The notes below the pieces were generated by a model. That model worked only from the letters and a program-made list of their open reading frames with translations, did no database searches and was not told the origin of the DNA. The position numbers and the translations under genes are program-made. From Pseudomonas sp. B21-023 (GTDB taxonomy: Bacteria; Pseudomonadota; Gammaproteobacteria; Pseudomonadales; Pseudomonadaceae), in contig NZ_CP087190.1 in assembly GCF_024749165.1 (NCBI RefSeq), forward strand, positions 4,251,501 to 4,315,500: DNA of 64,000 nt, in the 5' to 3' direction. Shown here in pieces: positions 27,707 through 39,900 of the stretch; positions within the stretch are counted from its first letter, which is position 1; each line of letters begins with the position of its first letter.

Positions 27707-27721
27707 TTCAATTTTATTGAA
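27707..27721. promoter_or_regulatory. Palindromic LysR-type operator candidate
   Basis: TTCAATTTTATTGAA is a perfect palindrome (6-bp arms, 3-bp centre) in the 107-bp divergent gap. It conforms to the T-N11-A LysR box, and lies 37 bp from the regulator start and 57 bp from the permease start. The surrounding 40 bases are strongly A+T-rich. Confidence 0.65.
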
Positions 27722-27777
27722 AGTCAATGCGCCCTACCCTGCCATCCATCGCATCCCCTTCGTGCAGGAGATTTTCC

Positions 27778-28938
27778 ATGTCGCCCTTCGTGCAACTGCT
27801 GGCCAGTGCCGTGGCCCTGATGATGGCCATGGGCATCGGCCGCTTCGCCCTGACCCCGCAACTGCCCCGGCTGATCGCCGAGGGCCAGTTCGACCTGACC
27901 GCTGGCGGACTGGTCGCCGCCGCCAACTACCTGGGCTACTTCCTCGGCGCGGTGGACGCCATGTTCGCCCGCCAGCCACGCCAGGTCCGCCTGCGCCTGC
28001 ATGGCGGGCTGTGGCTGTGCGTATTGCTGACCCTGGCGTCGTGGGCGGCCGACGGGTTCTGGAGCCATTGGCTGCTGCGCTTCGGCACCGGCGTGGCCAG
28101 CGCCTGGGTGCTGGTGATGATCGCCAGCCTCAGCCAGCAACTGGCCAGTGCCCATGGCCGCCAGCGCCTCGGCGCACTGGTGTTCGCCGGGCCCGGAGTC
28201 GGGATTGCGGTGACAGGCTTGCTGGCCTTGGCTGCGCACCTGCTGGAGCTGGATTCGGCGGCCCTGTGGCTGGTTTACGGGGTCGCCGCTCTGGTCATGC
28301 TGCTCGCGGTGCTGCCGTGGCTGCCGCGAGCGCTCGAGCCCGTCACCTTGCCCCCTGGCACCGACCGCGGCCCCAACAATGGCATCGGCCGCCTGGGTCT
28401 GGTCTACGCGCTATACGGGATCGGCTACATCCTGCCGGCCACCTTCCTGTCGCAGATGGCCAGCCAGCAGTTCCATGGGCAATGGCTGGCCGACCTTTTC
28501 TGGCCGGCGTTCGGCCTGGCCTCGGCGCTGGGTGTGATGATCGTCAGCCTGCGCCGCTCGGGCCGCACCTCGACCTGGCTGAGCATCACCCTGTGGCTGC
28601 AAGGGCTGGGGGTACTGGCCTGCCTGCTGGGGGGCGGCGTCGGCCTGGCATTGGGCGTGCTGCTGTGCGGCGGGCCGTTCCTGGCCTGCATGCAACTGGT
28701 GATGCAGCGCTCGCGGGAGCTGGCGCCTCATGCCACGCAGCGCAATGCCGGGATGTTGACCGCTTGTTTCGCCCTTGGGCAATTGAGTGGACCGCTGCTG
28801 GCGGCGTTGAGCAGCCATTTCAGTGGGGGATTACAGCCCGCATTGGTACTGGCTGCGGTAGGGATGGGATTGGCCGGGATGTTGGCCGGGGGCTTCTCGG
28901 GTCCACCAACCTGTGCCAGCCTGCGACAGGCAGGCTGA
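27778..28938 (+). CDS. YbfB/YjiJ-family MFS transporter
   Basis: 386 residues with about twelve hydrophobic segments. The N-terminus MGIGRFALTPQLPRLIAEGQFDLTAGG is the hallmark of the YbfB/YjiJ MFS family. Substrate unknown. The ATG at 27778 follows AGGAG with eight-base spacing; upstream in-frame codons overlap the operator region. Paired with a divergent LysR gene, its likely regulator. Confidence 0.9.
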   Translation: MSPFVQLLASAVALMMAMGIGRFALTPQLPRLIAEGQFDLTAGGLVAAANYLGYFLGAVDAMFARQPRQVRLRLHGGLWLCVLLTLASWAADGFWSHWLLRFGTGVASAWVLVMIASLSQQLASAHGRQRLGALVFAGPGVGIAVTGLLALAAHLLELDSAALWLVYGVAALVMLLAVLPWLPRALEPVTLPPGTDRGPNNGIGRLGLVYALYGIGYILPATFLSQMASQQFHGQWLADLFWPAFGLASALGVMIVSLRRSGRTSTWLSITLWLQGLGVLACLLGGGVGLALGVLLCGGPFLACMQLVMQRSRELAPHATQRNAGMLTACFALGQLSGPLLAALSSHFSGGLQPALVLAAVGMGLAGMLAGGFSGPPTCASLRQAG

Positions 28939-28960
28939 CCCTGTGATGAGGCAAGCCCTT

Positions 28961-28992
28961 ATGGGAGCGGACTTGCCTCGCGATAGGGCCGG
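28961..28992. repeat. Single REP
   Basis: TGGGAGCGGACTTGCCTCGCGATAGGGCCGG matches the REP core once; it lies between convergent MFS and EamA genes. Confidence 0.6.
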
Positions 28993-29005
28993 AACTGCAG
29001 ACCGC

Positions 29006-29932
29006 TTACCCCACCAGTTTGCGCAACTGCTGCCGCACCCACGCCTCGGCGCTGACCATGATCACCCCGAGCAGCACCATCACCGCGCCGATCACGAAGT
29101 TCAGGCTCAGCGGCTCGTCCAGCAGCAGCACACCGAAGGTCACCCCGAACAGCGGCGTGATGAAGGAAAACACCGCCAGGTTCGAGGCCAGGTACTTGCG
29201 CAACAACCAGAACCAGGTCAGGTAACTCACGAACGACACCACGATCCCCTGGAACAGCACGCTGCCCACCGCCAGCGGGGTCAGCGAGAAATCGGCGATC
29301 TGCCCGCTCACCAAGGCGATCAGCACCAGCCCGACAAACCCCACAGCCAGCTGGTAGAACAGGGTCAGGGTCGCCGGCGCCTCGGACAACCGCGAGCCGC
29401 GCACCACCACCGTGGTCGCGCCCCACGCCAGGCCCGCGAGGATCGCCAGCGCGTCGCCAAGCAGCATGCGCCCATCGAGGTGCTCCAGGGAAACACCGCC
29501 CGCGAAGGCCAGGGCAATTCCGCAGAACGCCAGCAGGATCCCCAGCCACTGCAACAGCCGCAGCCGCTCGCTGGGCATCATGAAATGCAGCCCCAGGGCG
29601 GTGAAGATCGGCGCGGTGTAGAGGAACACCGACATATGCGCCGCCGAGGTCAGCTTCAGCCCCTCGGCGATGAACAGGAACTCCAGCCCGAACAGCGCGC
29701 CGGCCAGCAGCCCGGCACGCCAGGTACTGCCGACCTGGTTCCAGCCACCCCGGAAGCACACCAGCAAGCCGACCAGTACCGCCGCGATGCCATTACGAAA
29801 CGCCGCCTGCATGACCGGTGCGATATCCACCGCGGCGGATTTGATCAGCACCTGCTGGCAGCCCCAGATCAGGCACAGCCCCAGCATGACCTGGAAAGCA
29901 AAAGCGTCGGGGTTCTTGCGGACCGCGGTCAT
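29006..29932 (-). CDS. EamA (DMT) family permease
   Basis: 308 residues, ten hydrophobic segments with two EamA repeats (LGLCLIWGCQQVLIK and LAILAGLAWGATTVVVRGS). Inner-membrane efflux or uptake carrier of unknown substrate. It is convergent with the MFS gene and not obviously in an operon. Confidence 0.9.
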   Translation of the reverse strand: MTAVRKNPDAFAFQVMLGLCLIWGCQQVLIKSAAVDIAPVMQAAFRNGIAAVLVGLLVCFRGGWNQVGSTWRAGLLAGALFGLEFLFIAEGLKLTSAAHMSVFLYTAPIFTALGLHFMMPSERLRLLQWLGILLAFCGIALAFAGGVSLEHLDGRMLLGDALAILAGLAWGATTVVVRGSRLSEAPATLTLFYQLAVGFVGLVLIALVSGQIADFSLTPLAVGSVLFQGIVVSFVSYLTWFWLLRKYLASNLAVFSFITPLFGVTFGVLLLDEPLSLNFVIGAVMVLLGVIMVSAEAWVRQQLRKLVG

Positions 29933-30023
29933 GGGCGGCCCCTCTGCGGGTTGAACGACATGGCAAGGCTCGGCAGTGAGAATGGATCCCGATTATCGGG
30001 GGACCGGCCTTGCCGATGCCAGT

Positions 30024-30428
30024 CTAAATTGACCCGCCAGCGATCTGCGCCTTGGCCGAGACGTGCTCGAAGGTGGCTTCATCCAGGGCATCGGGCTGTT
30101 CATCGAGCACCTGGCGTGGGTGTTCGAAGCCCGGAATGCTGCTGTCGATCAGGCTGAGCAGGCGCGAACCGCGCGGGCTGAGGACGAAATTCTCGCCGTT
30201 GCCGCCTTCCGCTTCAGGCCGGCTCTCGATGAACCCCCGTTTCAAGAGGATCTTTTCGTACTCGCAGGCCTGGGCCTTGATCTGGTTCAGATCGCCCGGT
30301 GCCTCGCCATCAGCGGCCAGCGCGGCGGCATGCTGCTCGGCATAGGGGCGCGGCGTAAAACTGTGACCGGCGCCGTTCTGCACTTCGTGCAGCAAGCGTT
30401 CGATCAGGTCCCAGTCGTATGTGCTCAT
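30024..30428 (-). CDS. Hypothetical protein with winged-helix-like tail, downstream of the CDI immunity gene
   Basis: 134 residues, not firmly recognised. N-terminal DWDLIERLLHEVQN and the later YEKILLKRGFIESRP..LSPRGSRLLSLI pattern suggest a winged-helix protein of the DUF2513 type; this is resemblance only. AGGAGG precedes the ATG. It lies 116 bp downstream of the SMI1 gene on the same strand. Whether it belongs to the CDI locus or is a separate gene cannot be told. Confidence 0.6.
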   Translation of the reverse strand: MSTYDWDLIERLLHEVQNGAGHSFTPRPYAEQHAAALAADGEAPGDLNQIKAQACEYEKILLKRGFIESRPEAEGGNGENFVLSPRGSRLLSLIDSSIPGFEHPRQVLDEQPDALDEATFEHVSAKAQIAGGSI

Positions 30429-30544
30429 GGGGTAAGCCTCCTGCTGTGGACAAGTAGGTACACAGCGTGGGACTGACAGAGGTTGCCAGGTGTTCCATCA
30501 AAACCACGAACCCGCTCATTGCTCTGCGCAGCGCGCCCTGCAGG

Positions 30545-30943
30545 TTACAAGTCGTTCAGCATTTCACGGATGTATTCGGAAAAACTGTCCGCAACCTGAT
30601 GAGCCTCACGGCTCACCGGGTCGATATCGACGACCACCCAACCGTTGTTCGTGTCAAACCCTGAACAGTATCCCTGCAGGTCATCCCCGAACAGCAGTAT
30701 GCCTTCCAGGGCGTTCTCCCCATCCTCATCGTAGACCTGGTCAGGCGTAAGCAGGCCTTCGTACAACATATAGGCCGCCTCACCCACTTCCCCCCATCCA
30801 AGCTCCCTGATGAATGCCAGGTAATCAGCCGGCACCTGCGAATGGGCGCCAGCCAGCGCCGAGAGCACCTGCGCTTCGGCGGTCGCCAGTTTGGAAAGGG
30901 GGCCGGACACCTTGTCCGGCTGTAGATCGTCATACATTCCCAT
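30545..30943 (-). CDS. cdiI: SMI1/KNR4-family immunity protein
   Basis: 132 residues. The fold signature is visible: VPADYLAFIRELGWGEVG, YMLYEGLL, the acidic DEDGE stretch and ILLFGDDLQGYCSGFDTNNGWVVVDIDP. SMI1/KNR4 proteins are common immunity partners of nuclease tips in polymorphic toxins. It starts 13 bp after the cdiA stop with its ribosome site (GAGGGTAGGGTGA) in the gap, the standard toxin-immunity arrangement. Pairing with the HNH tip is inferred from position. Confidence 0.85.
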   Translation of the reverse strand: MGMYDDLQPDKVSGPLSKLATAEAQVLSALAGAHSQVPADYLAFIRELGWGEVGEAAYMLYEGLLTPDQVYDEDGENALEGILLFGDDLQGYCSGFDTNNGWVVVDIDPVSREAHQVADSFSEYIREMLNDL

Positions 30944-30956
30944 TCACCCTACCCTC

Positions 30957-33900
30957 TTATCGTGATGTGAAGATTTCCCTGCCCACACTGTCTTTCCCAT
31001 GGATGCCACCTTGATGCTGGTCGGGGAAGCGTGCCGGGTGCATGTTCCACCATTCGTTAGGTCCGCCGAACCCACTTTCGATGATGTGGTGCGCATCGTA
31101 GGGCTGTCCGGCCTTACGTACCACCTTTGTCCCATCCTTGCTCATCACATTTTCGGTGTAGCGGGGCCACGTCTGGCCTGTCTTGGTTTCCCACTGGCCG
31201 ATCAGCTCGTCCTTGATCTTGTTGAACTCGCGTCGGTGTTTCTGGGTTTCCTTGGGCGTGAGCTTGGTGTAGTTCTTTTCCCGCAAGGCATTTGCCAGGT
31301 TGTCGCGTTGCTCGGCGGTGACTTTCAGGCCCGTGTGCGCCTCCAGCTCATTGAGATAACGCCGTGCCTGGCTGGAAAGCTGGGTGAACGCCGATGACGG
31401 CCCCTTGGGCGGCCCCTCGCCGGCAGGAGGCTCGTGCGGCTTGCGGGTGTCCGGCACATCCAGGTGAGAGCCCGGCCCATTGCTTCCTTCATGGTGGGTG
31501 CCGCCCTTGCGTCCTGGTATGGCGCCCATGATCACGCTGGTGATCAACTTGCCACCGCCAATCAGGAAGTCGCCGCCTTCCTTCTTGTCGAGGTCGCCCT
31601 CTCCCTCCATGCGCTCGGCAATGTACTTGCCAACCTTCGCCACGGCCTCCTCGACCTTAGCATTGAAGTCCTTGCCCAGCTCCGTCTGGTCGATCACCTG
31701 GCTGACAGCCATCTGAATGACAGCCTTGGGACCTTGCAGCATGGCAATTGCCACGGTGACCGCCTCGGCCGCATCCGGATGCGCACCCAGGTACTCGTTG
31801 ATGGTAGAGACGTAGGTCAGTGTCCATTGGACGCTGTCGCGCTCCGCCGTGACATGCGTTGTATCAAGCTCAAGAGCCCCCAGTTTTCGCTCGAGCTCCC
31901 GGGTGAAATCCTGCGACTGCTCGAACACATGCTCAAGATTGTTGAGCTGCTGCAATACCTGGGTCTGGAAGTCTTCATTGCCCATCAAGACCATGGCATC
32001 GCGTGGCGACATCCCTGCCAGGATCAACGACTCGAGGGTGTTTTCCGCCAGCGCCCGGCCCGCGACCGCGACAGCGCCGCTGTCCATTGGCCGCCCGGTC
32101 ATCCGCTGGTAACGATTGACCAGAGCGTTGAGGGCATTGCCGGCCTGTTCGAAGTTCTTCAGCGCCGTCTTGTCGTAGTCGAGCAGCCCATCGCTCCACT
32201 TCTGTAGCGTCTCCTTGGGATTGAGCACATCGTTCAGCGAGCTGTCGGTCACATAGAGATCGGTGCGCGACTCCTTGTCCCGCGTGATTTCGTAGGCTTT
32301 GTCGAGGTCACGGTTCAGCCCGACGGTGGAGTCCTGGCCGCTCTCGGCGTCCTTGCGCACAGTGATATCACCTGCACCCACGGTGGCACGGACGGTCTGC
32401 TCACGGTCCTTTTCATACTCCCAGCCGCTGACGCTCCAGCTGGTCTGGTTCTTCGGGCCCTTCTCGTCGTTACCTGCGTCTGCGGTGACCTTGCCGTTGG
32501 AAGGATCCTGCTCGGCACTGGCCGAACCCTTCTTCCAGCTGCCACCCACATTCAGGTAGTAACCGTGCTCCTTGTCCTTGCCGGCAATGTCGCTGAAGCC
32601 CAGGGTGCCGGTGTCGAGTTTGAGATTGCCGTTGTCGGCGGCGATCAGCGCACCGTCGAGCTGGGTGTGGTTCTCGGTGCGGATATCGACCTTGTCACGC
32701 CCGGTGATGCGAGTCTGGTCCTCGACCCACTCGGTCTTGCCGGTGGTCTTGCCATAGCCGACCGACCCACTGACACCGGCGCCCGGGCCCACGGTGACAG
32801 TGGCATTGATGTCGAACTCCTTGCCCTTGACCTTGCCAGTGTCGATGGCCGAGGCCACGTTGAGGTCGCCACCGACACGGCCGATCACTTCGTCGCCGCG
32901 TACCTGGGCGCCCTTGATGTTGGTGTCCTTGCCGCTGGTGAACTTCAGCTGGTCACCGGCATACACGTAGGCTTGCTGATGACGCTGGGTTTCACGCTCC
33001 AGGTCGCCCTTGCCCATGTTGACGCTGGCGTAAACGCCCACACCTTCCGAGCCGAAGGTCAGGCCGACCTCGCCACCGCCGCTATGACGGTTCTGCTCCT
33101 GCTGGCTGTCGTTCTTGGCAGCCACGATGTTCAGCTCATTCCCCGCGTTCAACTCCACATCGCGACCGGCCTTGACCTGACTGCCCACGATGTTCAGGTC
33201 ATTGCTGGCATCGAGCTTGATGTTGCCCCCGGCCTCCAGCTGCGCAGGCGTGGAGGTACCCTGCTGGCTATCGGCACTGGCAGTGCCATGGCTGCCGCCG
33301 ATGCCGACCTTGAAGCCACCGCTGGTGCCACCATGCACGCCGCCCCAGCTCTGCGACTGGTTGTTTTCCTGGCTGCTGCTGCCCTTGGCGACATCTATGT
33401 TGATATCCCGGCCTTTGATGTCGATGTCACGCCCGGCCTGGACCTTGCTGCCCTTGATATTGACGTCGTTGCCAGCCTGCATCTTCACATCGTTGCCGGC
33501 GTCCAGCGTCGAAGGCCGATTGCTCTGCTCCACGCTTTGCTGGCTGCTGGTCTGCTTGCTGTTGCCGATCTTGCCGTCACCGGTGGGGCCGGTGAAGAAC
33601 TGGCCGATGGCATCCACGGTCTGCAAGGTGCTGGAACCCTTGCTGACACCATCCTCGCCCTTGCCGGTATTGCTTATCGCATCCTTGGTACTGCCGGCGT
33701 TATGTTTGATCGAGCCGCTGACCCCCTGGCTCTCATACTCGCGCTCCTGCTCCTGAATACGCGTGTCACGGCCGGCATCGATGTTGATGTCTCGTCCGGC
33801 GCCAAGGCTGATATCGTGCCCCGCCAGCAAGTCCGAACCGGTCTGGTTGATATCACGTCCAGCATTGATATCCAGGTCCTTGCCAGCCTGGATGCGACTG

Positions 33901-36900
33901 CCGGCAGCCAACTGCTCGCGCAGGCGGTCCTTGGCTTTCTCTTTTTCAACGCCCGCGAAGAAATTGGTACCGTTGTCGTCGGTGTCCGAATGCAGCCCGA
34001 CGCTGCTCGACTTGGACCACTGTGTATCGTCACGTTGGTTCTGCGCCGCAGTGATGTTCACGTCACGCCCGGCATTCAGGCTGACATTGCGTCCGGCATT
34101 GATGCCGCTACCGAGCACGTTGATATCGCGTTCCGCCTCCAGAGTGGCGTCGCGTACGGCGACCACTTGGCTGCCGACACTGGTGCTGCTGCGCGCTTCA
34201 TGCCCGGAGGTCTTTGCCGACGCAATCGAGACCGAGGGGATCGAGACGTTTTGCACGCCCGGCAGCATCAGCGCTGTCGGCGACAGCATGTCCTTGACCG
34301 AAAGCGAGAGCTTGAGCTTCTGCTTGTACTCCTCGCTGCGGCTATAGGCGGTGTCGTTGGCCGACACCAGGTTGACATCGCCCTCGTCGTCCACCAACCC
34401 GGCGCGTAGCTCCACATCGTTGCCGGCATTGGCCTTGCTCGCGCGCAAGCGCACATCGCTGCCAGCCGCCAGGACAATGTCGTTGCCGGCATCGAGCTCG
34501 CTGCCCACCTGCGTGGCGCGGGTCTGCAGCTGGCTCTTGCCGCTCTTCGACAGGCCCAGGAAGCCGGACTTGGTCTTCTTGCTGAACTCGCCGTGTTCCT
34601 CGACGCCGGACAACACCGCCACATCGCGCGTCGCGCCAATCATGAGGTCGCCGCCGGCCTTGAGCTGGCTGCCGATCACCGTGACATCGCGGCCGCCGTC
34701 CAGGGAGATGCCGCCATAGTCCTGCTTACTGACGTTGACGGTGAGATCGCCACCCGCCTCGATCACCGAGGCGACGTTGGTGCTGTGGTAGCTCTCCTTC
34801 TGGTTCGAACTCTTGCGACCGAACGACCCCTTGCTCTTCTTGAGGTAATAGGACGCGCTTTCGTTCTGGTCGGAAGCGATGGTCAGGTCGCGCTCGACGT
34901 CGATGTCGACATCGCCCTTGCCCTTGACCTGGCTGGCGACGATGGCCATGTCCTGGCCGGCAGACAGCGACACGTCACCCCCGGCCTTGACCGTGGTCGA
35001 GACCTGGGTGACCTGGTCCTTGGACTGGGTGACCTTCTTGCTGCGGCTGAAGCTGTGGGCTTCGTTGGCGGCGGAGGTCAGGTTCAGGTCCTCGCCTGCG
35101 GCCAGGGAGAGGTTGCGGCCCGCATCGATCTGGCTGGCCACCGCGGTGAGATCACGGCCCGCGCCAATGCTCAGGTCGCGACCGGCGGTAACCGTCGCGC
35201 CATGCTGCTGCACGGTGTTGTTGCGCTGGCGGTTGCTGTAGAAGCCTTCGCGCTCCTCGACCGACAGCACGCTGACATCGCGCCCGGCGTTGAGGGACAG
35301 GTCGCCGCCACTCTGGATCACGCTGGCGACGTTGTTGATATCCTGGCCGGCCTTGAGGCTGAGGCTGTTCCCGGCTTCGATACGGGCGGCGTTATCCAGG
35401 TAGTCCTTGTGCTGGCTGGTGCCGCCGAAATGGGTGACGGCGCGCACCTGGTCACGCTGGTTGAGGATATCGCCATTGACCGCAGTCAGGCTCACGTCGC
35501 GCCCGGTGATGATGCCGCCGGCGCTGTTGCTCAGGTTGTTGCCGGCCAGCAGTTCCAGACGCTCTCCGGCCTGGATCAGGCCAGTGTTGACCAGGTTGTT
35601 GCCAGCGGTGGCGGACAGGTTGCGGCTGGCCTGCAAGGTCCCGACGTTGGTCAGGTTCTCGCCGGCGATCAGTTGTACGTCCTGGCCGGCGATCAACGCA
35701 CCGTTGGGGGCCAGGCGGTTGTTGGCCTGGGCCAGGTAAAGCACCGGGACCAGGACCTCTTCGCCGTTGACCTGGTGTTTTTCCATCCACACGATGTCAT
35801 GGGTCAGCGCCGCCACCTGGGAGGCCGTCAGGCCCACACCCAGGCTCAGCTGGAGCTGGTCCTTGCTGCGGATGGCGTTGTCCATCAGGTACTTGAACAG
35901 CTGATCGCCAGAGGTCTGGCCATCGATGAACTGCTGGCCGGTACGGGCCACCACCGCCTGCTGGATCAGGCGCTGCTCGTAGAGTCCATCACCCAGGCGC
36001 TTCCAACTCTGGTCCGGGTCGTAGCCCAGGTTGCCGAGCAGATAGTCCGAGCTCATGAACTGCTTGAGGTCGGTGAGGACCGGGTTGGTCTCGATCAGAT
36101 ATTTGTGTGGCTTGCTGGTGTACTGGCTGTCCGGCATACGGGTGACACCCGCAATGTCGGGACGCGCGCTGATCCCCAGGTTGCCGTTGACCGAGGGTTC
36201 CCGGGCATCGGCACCGGGATGTCGCGTCGCGCGATTGACGTCGACCGGTGCGCCGTTCGGTGCGTAGACACCGATGGTACTTGCGTTGCCGCCCACGGCA
36301 CCGCCCTGATGGGCGATGCGGTCGATCTGCTGATGGCTCTGGTTCCCCGCACTGGCATCCACAGCCTGCAGCGCACCAGGCTGGGCGCCTGGGGTCGACA
36401 CCTGGCGGCCTTGGGTCAAGACTTCAGCACTGCCAAGCGTCCAGCTCGGGGCTGTACCACCTGCGCCACTGCCGCCCTGACCACTCAGGCGGAACAGTCC
36501 ATTCTGCCCGGTGGGCAAGGTGAAACCACCCAAGGCGAGTGGGTTGACCTGTTGTTGTGCCAGGTCAGGGGGAAGCTGGGCATGAATATTGATGACCGTG
36601 CTGCCGGCAGCGCTCGGCAACTTGGGGTCGAACGCCTTGGCTGCCGGGCCACCGACCGTCAGCCCTTCCTGGATGACGCTGTTGATCACGTCCCTGGTGG
36701 CGTTGATGCTTACCCGGCCACCCGCCTGTACAACGGCATTCGCCGCACCGACCTGGGTGTCATGCACGATGGTGCGCGGATCGAAGAACGTGACGCCTTG
36801 AATCTGCGCGGGCAGCGGCGCTCTCACATCAGGGTTGTATGCCGGCGCGATGTTCAGCGAGCCGATCGAGAATCCGTCAAACCAGCTCTTCCAGCCGATG

Positions 36901-39900
36901 ACCGCGATGGTGTTGTAGTTTGCGGTACCGCCAAGCCGGGTATAGGGCGTGATGCGTGATTCGTTCCAGTTGGCATCCCACATTCGCATCGTGCCTACGA
37001 CATTCCTGCCGCCGTTACTGGTGTCCCTTTTATATTCCGGGTCATTGGCAGCGTTATAGCGCATCACCGCGGCAAAGTACGGCATGGCGTATTTGACCTT
37101 GTCAACGCCTGTCAGGTAGAACGACTTCAGCTCCGAATAGGTGCCCAGTGCCTCGCCCTTGTTGAGGAAGTTCTGCACGTTGACCGTGATATCACGCTGG
37201 GCGGTGATCACCGAAGCCGAGTTCTCCAGCCGCCCCCCGAGCACAAACAGGTCGCGGCCAGCACGGATTGCCCCGGCAGGCGAGTCGATCTCGACCTTTC
37301 TCTCGTAGTACTCTTCGAGCACCATATGACCGGCGCCCGGCCCAGTCTGACGCATACCGATCGAGCTCCACTTCGGTGTGCCCGTGGTCTTGAAAACCTC
37401 CTTCCTGTTCTCGATGGCCTGCGCATTCAGGCGCATGTCCCCGGCACTCTCGAGGCTGCCGGAAATGTTCTCCACCTTGTTCGCCAGACCGCCCGCGGCA
37501 TTGCCGGCCACCGTCAAGCCACCCAGGCTGTAGACGTCGCCATAGAAGTTGGTCAAGGCGCCGGTATACAGCTGCATGTCCCCGCCACTGAACAACAGGC
37601 TGTGATCGTTGCGCAGGCTGCCGGTGGTCACCCGCACCAACTGGTTGCCACCCAAAGTCCCCAGGTTGTTCACGCTACCGGCGTTGACCAGCAGATCCCC
37701 CGCCGAGCTCAGCCGCCCCTGGTTGGTCAGCAGGCCCGCCACATTGATTGTGGTGTTGCCCACGCCCGTGATGCTGGCGTTGCTGCCCAGGTTCATCTGC
37801 GCTGCGCTCACCCCCAGGGTACCCAGGCTGTTCACCCGCCCATTGGCGCTGCTGTAGGTACCCCCCAGGTTGAGGCTGAGCGCGCCGTCACTGGCGATCA
37901 GACCTTCGTTGCTCCAGTTGCCGCCGTTGCCCACCAGGCTGTCGAATGCCAGCAACTGGCCGCCAGCGGTCTGGGTGAGGTTGTTGACATTGACCGTCAG
38001 GCGCCCGGCCTGGATGGCGCTGCCGTTGGTCCAGCTGTCGGCGGTCAGGGTCAGGCCGCCGCGGGTGCTGAGGCTGCCGCCGGCACGGGTAAGGTTGGCG
38101 GTGTCGATGTCGAACACGCCCTTGCCCACGTGCAGCACCTTGCCACCGACGTTCTGCAGCAGGCCGGCGCCGAGGGTCAGGTCACTGTTGCCGATCTCCA
38201 CCTGGCCATTGCGGTTGTCGAACAGCCCGCCAATGGCGAACTGGCTCTTGCCGCTGGTGCCCACGGCACGCAATTGCCCGCCTTGGTTGTCCAGAGTGGC
38301 AGCTGTAATCGCCAGGGTACTGGCGCTTTCGATGATGCCGGAGCGGTTGTCCAGGGCGCCGCTCAGCCCCAGTTCGATACGCTGGCCGACCATCTCGCCG
38401 CGCGCGTCGCCGCCGTTGAGCAGGCTGGCGCCGGTGACCTTGAGCAGGCCACTGGCGGAGATGCCGCCATCGCGGTTGTCCAGCTGCCCGGTGCGGATCA
38501 CGGTATCACCGCCGAGCGCGGCGATGCGCCCGCCGTGGTTGTCGAGGCTGGCGCTCTGCACGTCCAGGCTCAGCGCCTGGAGGATGCCGCGCTGGCCAGT
38601 GGCGTCGCTGCCGTTGCGCAGCACGCCGGTGGTGCGCACGCCCAGCGCCTGCTTGAGGCTGGCGAGGATGCCGCCGCGGTTGTCGAGGGTGTCGGCGGTC
38701 ACGGTCAACGCGCCATCCTGGGCGATCAGCTTGCCGCCCTGGTTGTCGAGCAGGCCGGTGGCCTGCACGGTGATCGCGCCCTTGGCCTGCACGGTGCCCT
38801 TGGCGTTGTTCAGGCTGGCCGCCAGCAGGCCTACGTCGCCCTGCTGGCTGTAGATCAGGCCATCGCCCGAGTTGTTGAGCACCCCGCGGCTGTCGAGCGT
38901 GAGCGGGCCATTGGCGGCCAGGGTGCCGCGCTGGCTGTTGTCGACGCTGGCAGCCAGCACCTTGAGCAGGCCCTGGCTGGCGATCTGGCCAGCCTGGTTG
39001 TCGACCAGGCCGGCACGCTGGACCAGCAGGTCCTTGCCGGCGAACAGCTTGCCCTGGCGGTTGAGCAGCTCGCCGAGCAGGTCGAGGGTCAGCGCCCCTT
39101 GGGCGGCGAGGCTGCCGTCGGTGTTGTTCAGGCTCGCGGCGGTCAGGCCCAGGTCCTGGCGGGTGGCCACGCGGCCGCCGTGGTTGTCGAGAGCACCGGC
39201 GCTGATGACCAGTTTTTCCCCGGCATCGATCAGGCCGCCGTCATGGTTGTCCAGTGCCGCCGTGATGGTCAGTTGCTGGCCGCTGCCGCTGGAGAGGATG
39301 CCCTTGGCGCTGTTGTCCAGGCTGGCGGCCTTGACGTCCAGGCGTTGCTGGGCGACCAGCGCGCCGCCGTCGCTGTTGCGCAGCGCGCCGGTCACGGTCG
39401 CCTGCACGGCACCGGAGCGGCTCGACAGGGTGCCCTGCTGGCGGTTGTCCAGGCTTTGGCCGGTCACGCTCAGGCCCTGCCAGCCCGAGACCAGGCCGTT
39501 GCGGTTGTCGATGGCGCCGCTGGTGATGCCCAGCGTCTGTTCGCTGATCAGCTTGCCGTCACGGTTGTCCAGCTCGCTGACGTCCAGCTGCAGGGCCAGG
39601 GCGGTGGAGATCTCGCCGCCCTGGTTGTCCAGTTTGGCCAGGTTGACCAGGGTCAGCGGCCCGGCGGTGGTGATCAGGCCCGCGCCGTTGTCCAGGTCGG
39701 CGCCGCCCAGGTCCAGCGCGAGGCTGCTGCCGAGCAGCTTGCCGGCGTGGTTATCCAGGCCCTTGCTGGTGAGGGCGAGCGCGTCCTTGGCTTCGATGCG
39801 GCCACCGTCGCGGTTGCTCAGCGTACCGGCATGAATCTCCAGCGACTGGGCGCCGATCAGGCCCTTGAGGTTGTCCAGGCGCTGGCTGACCCGCAGCAGC

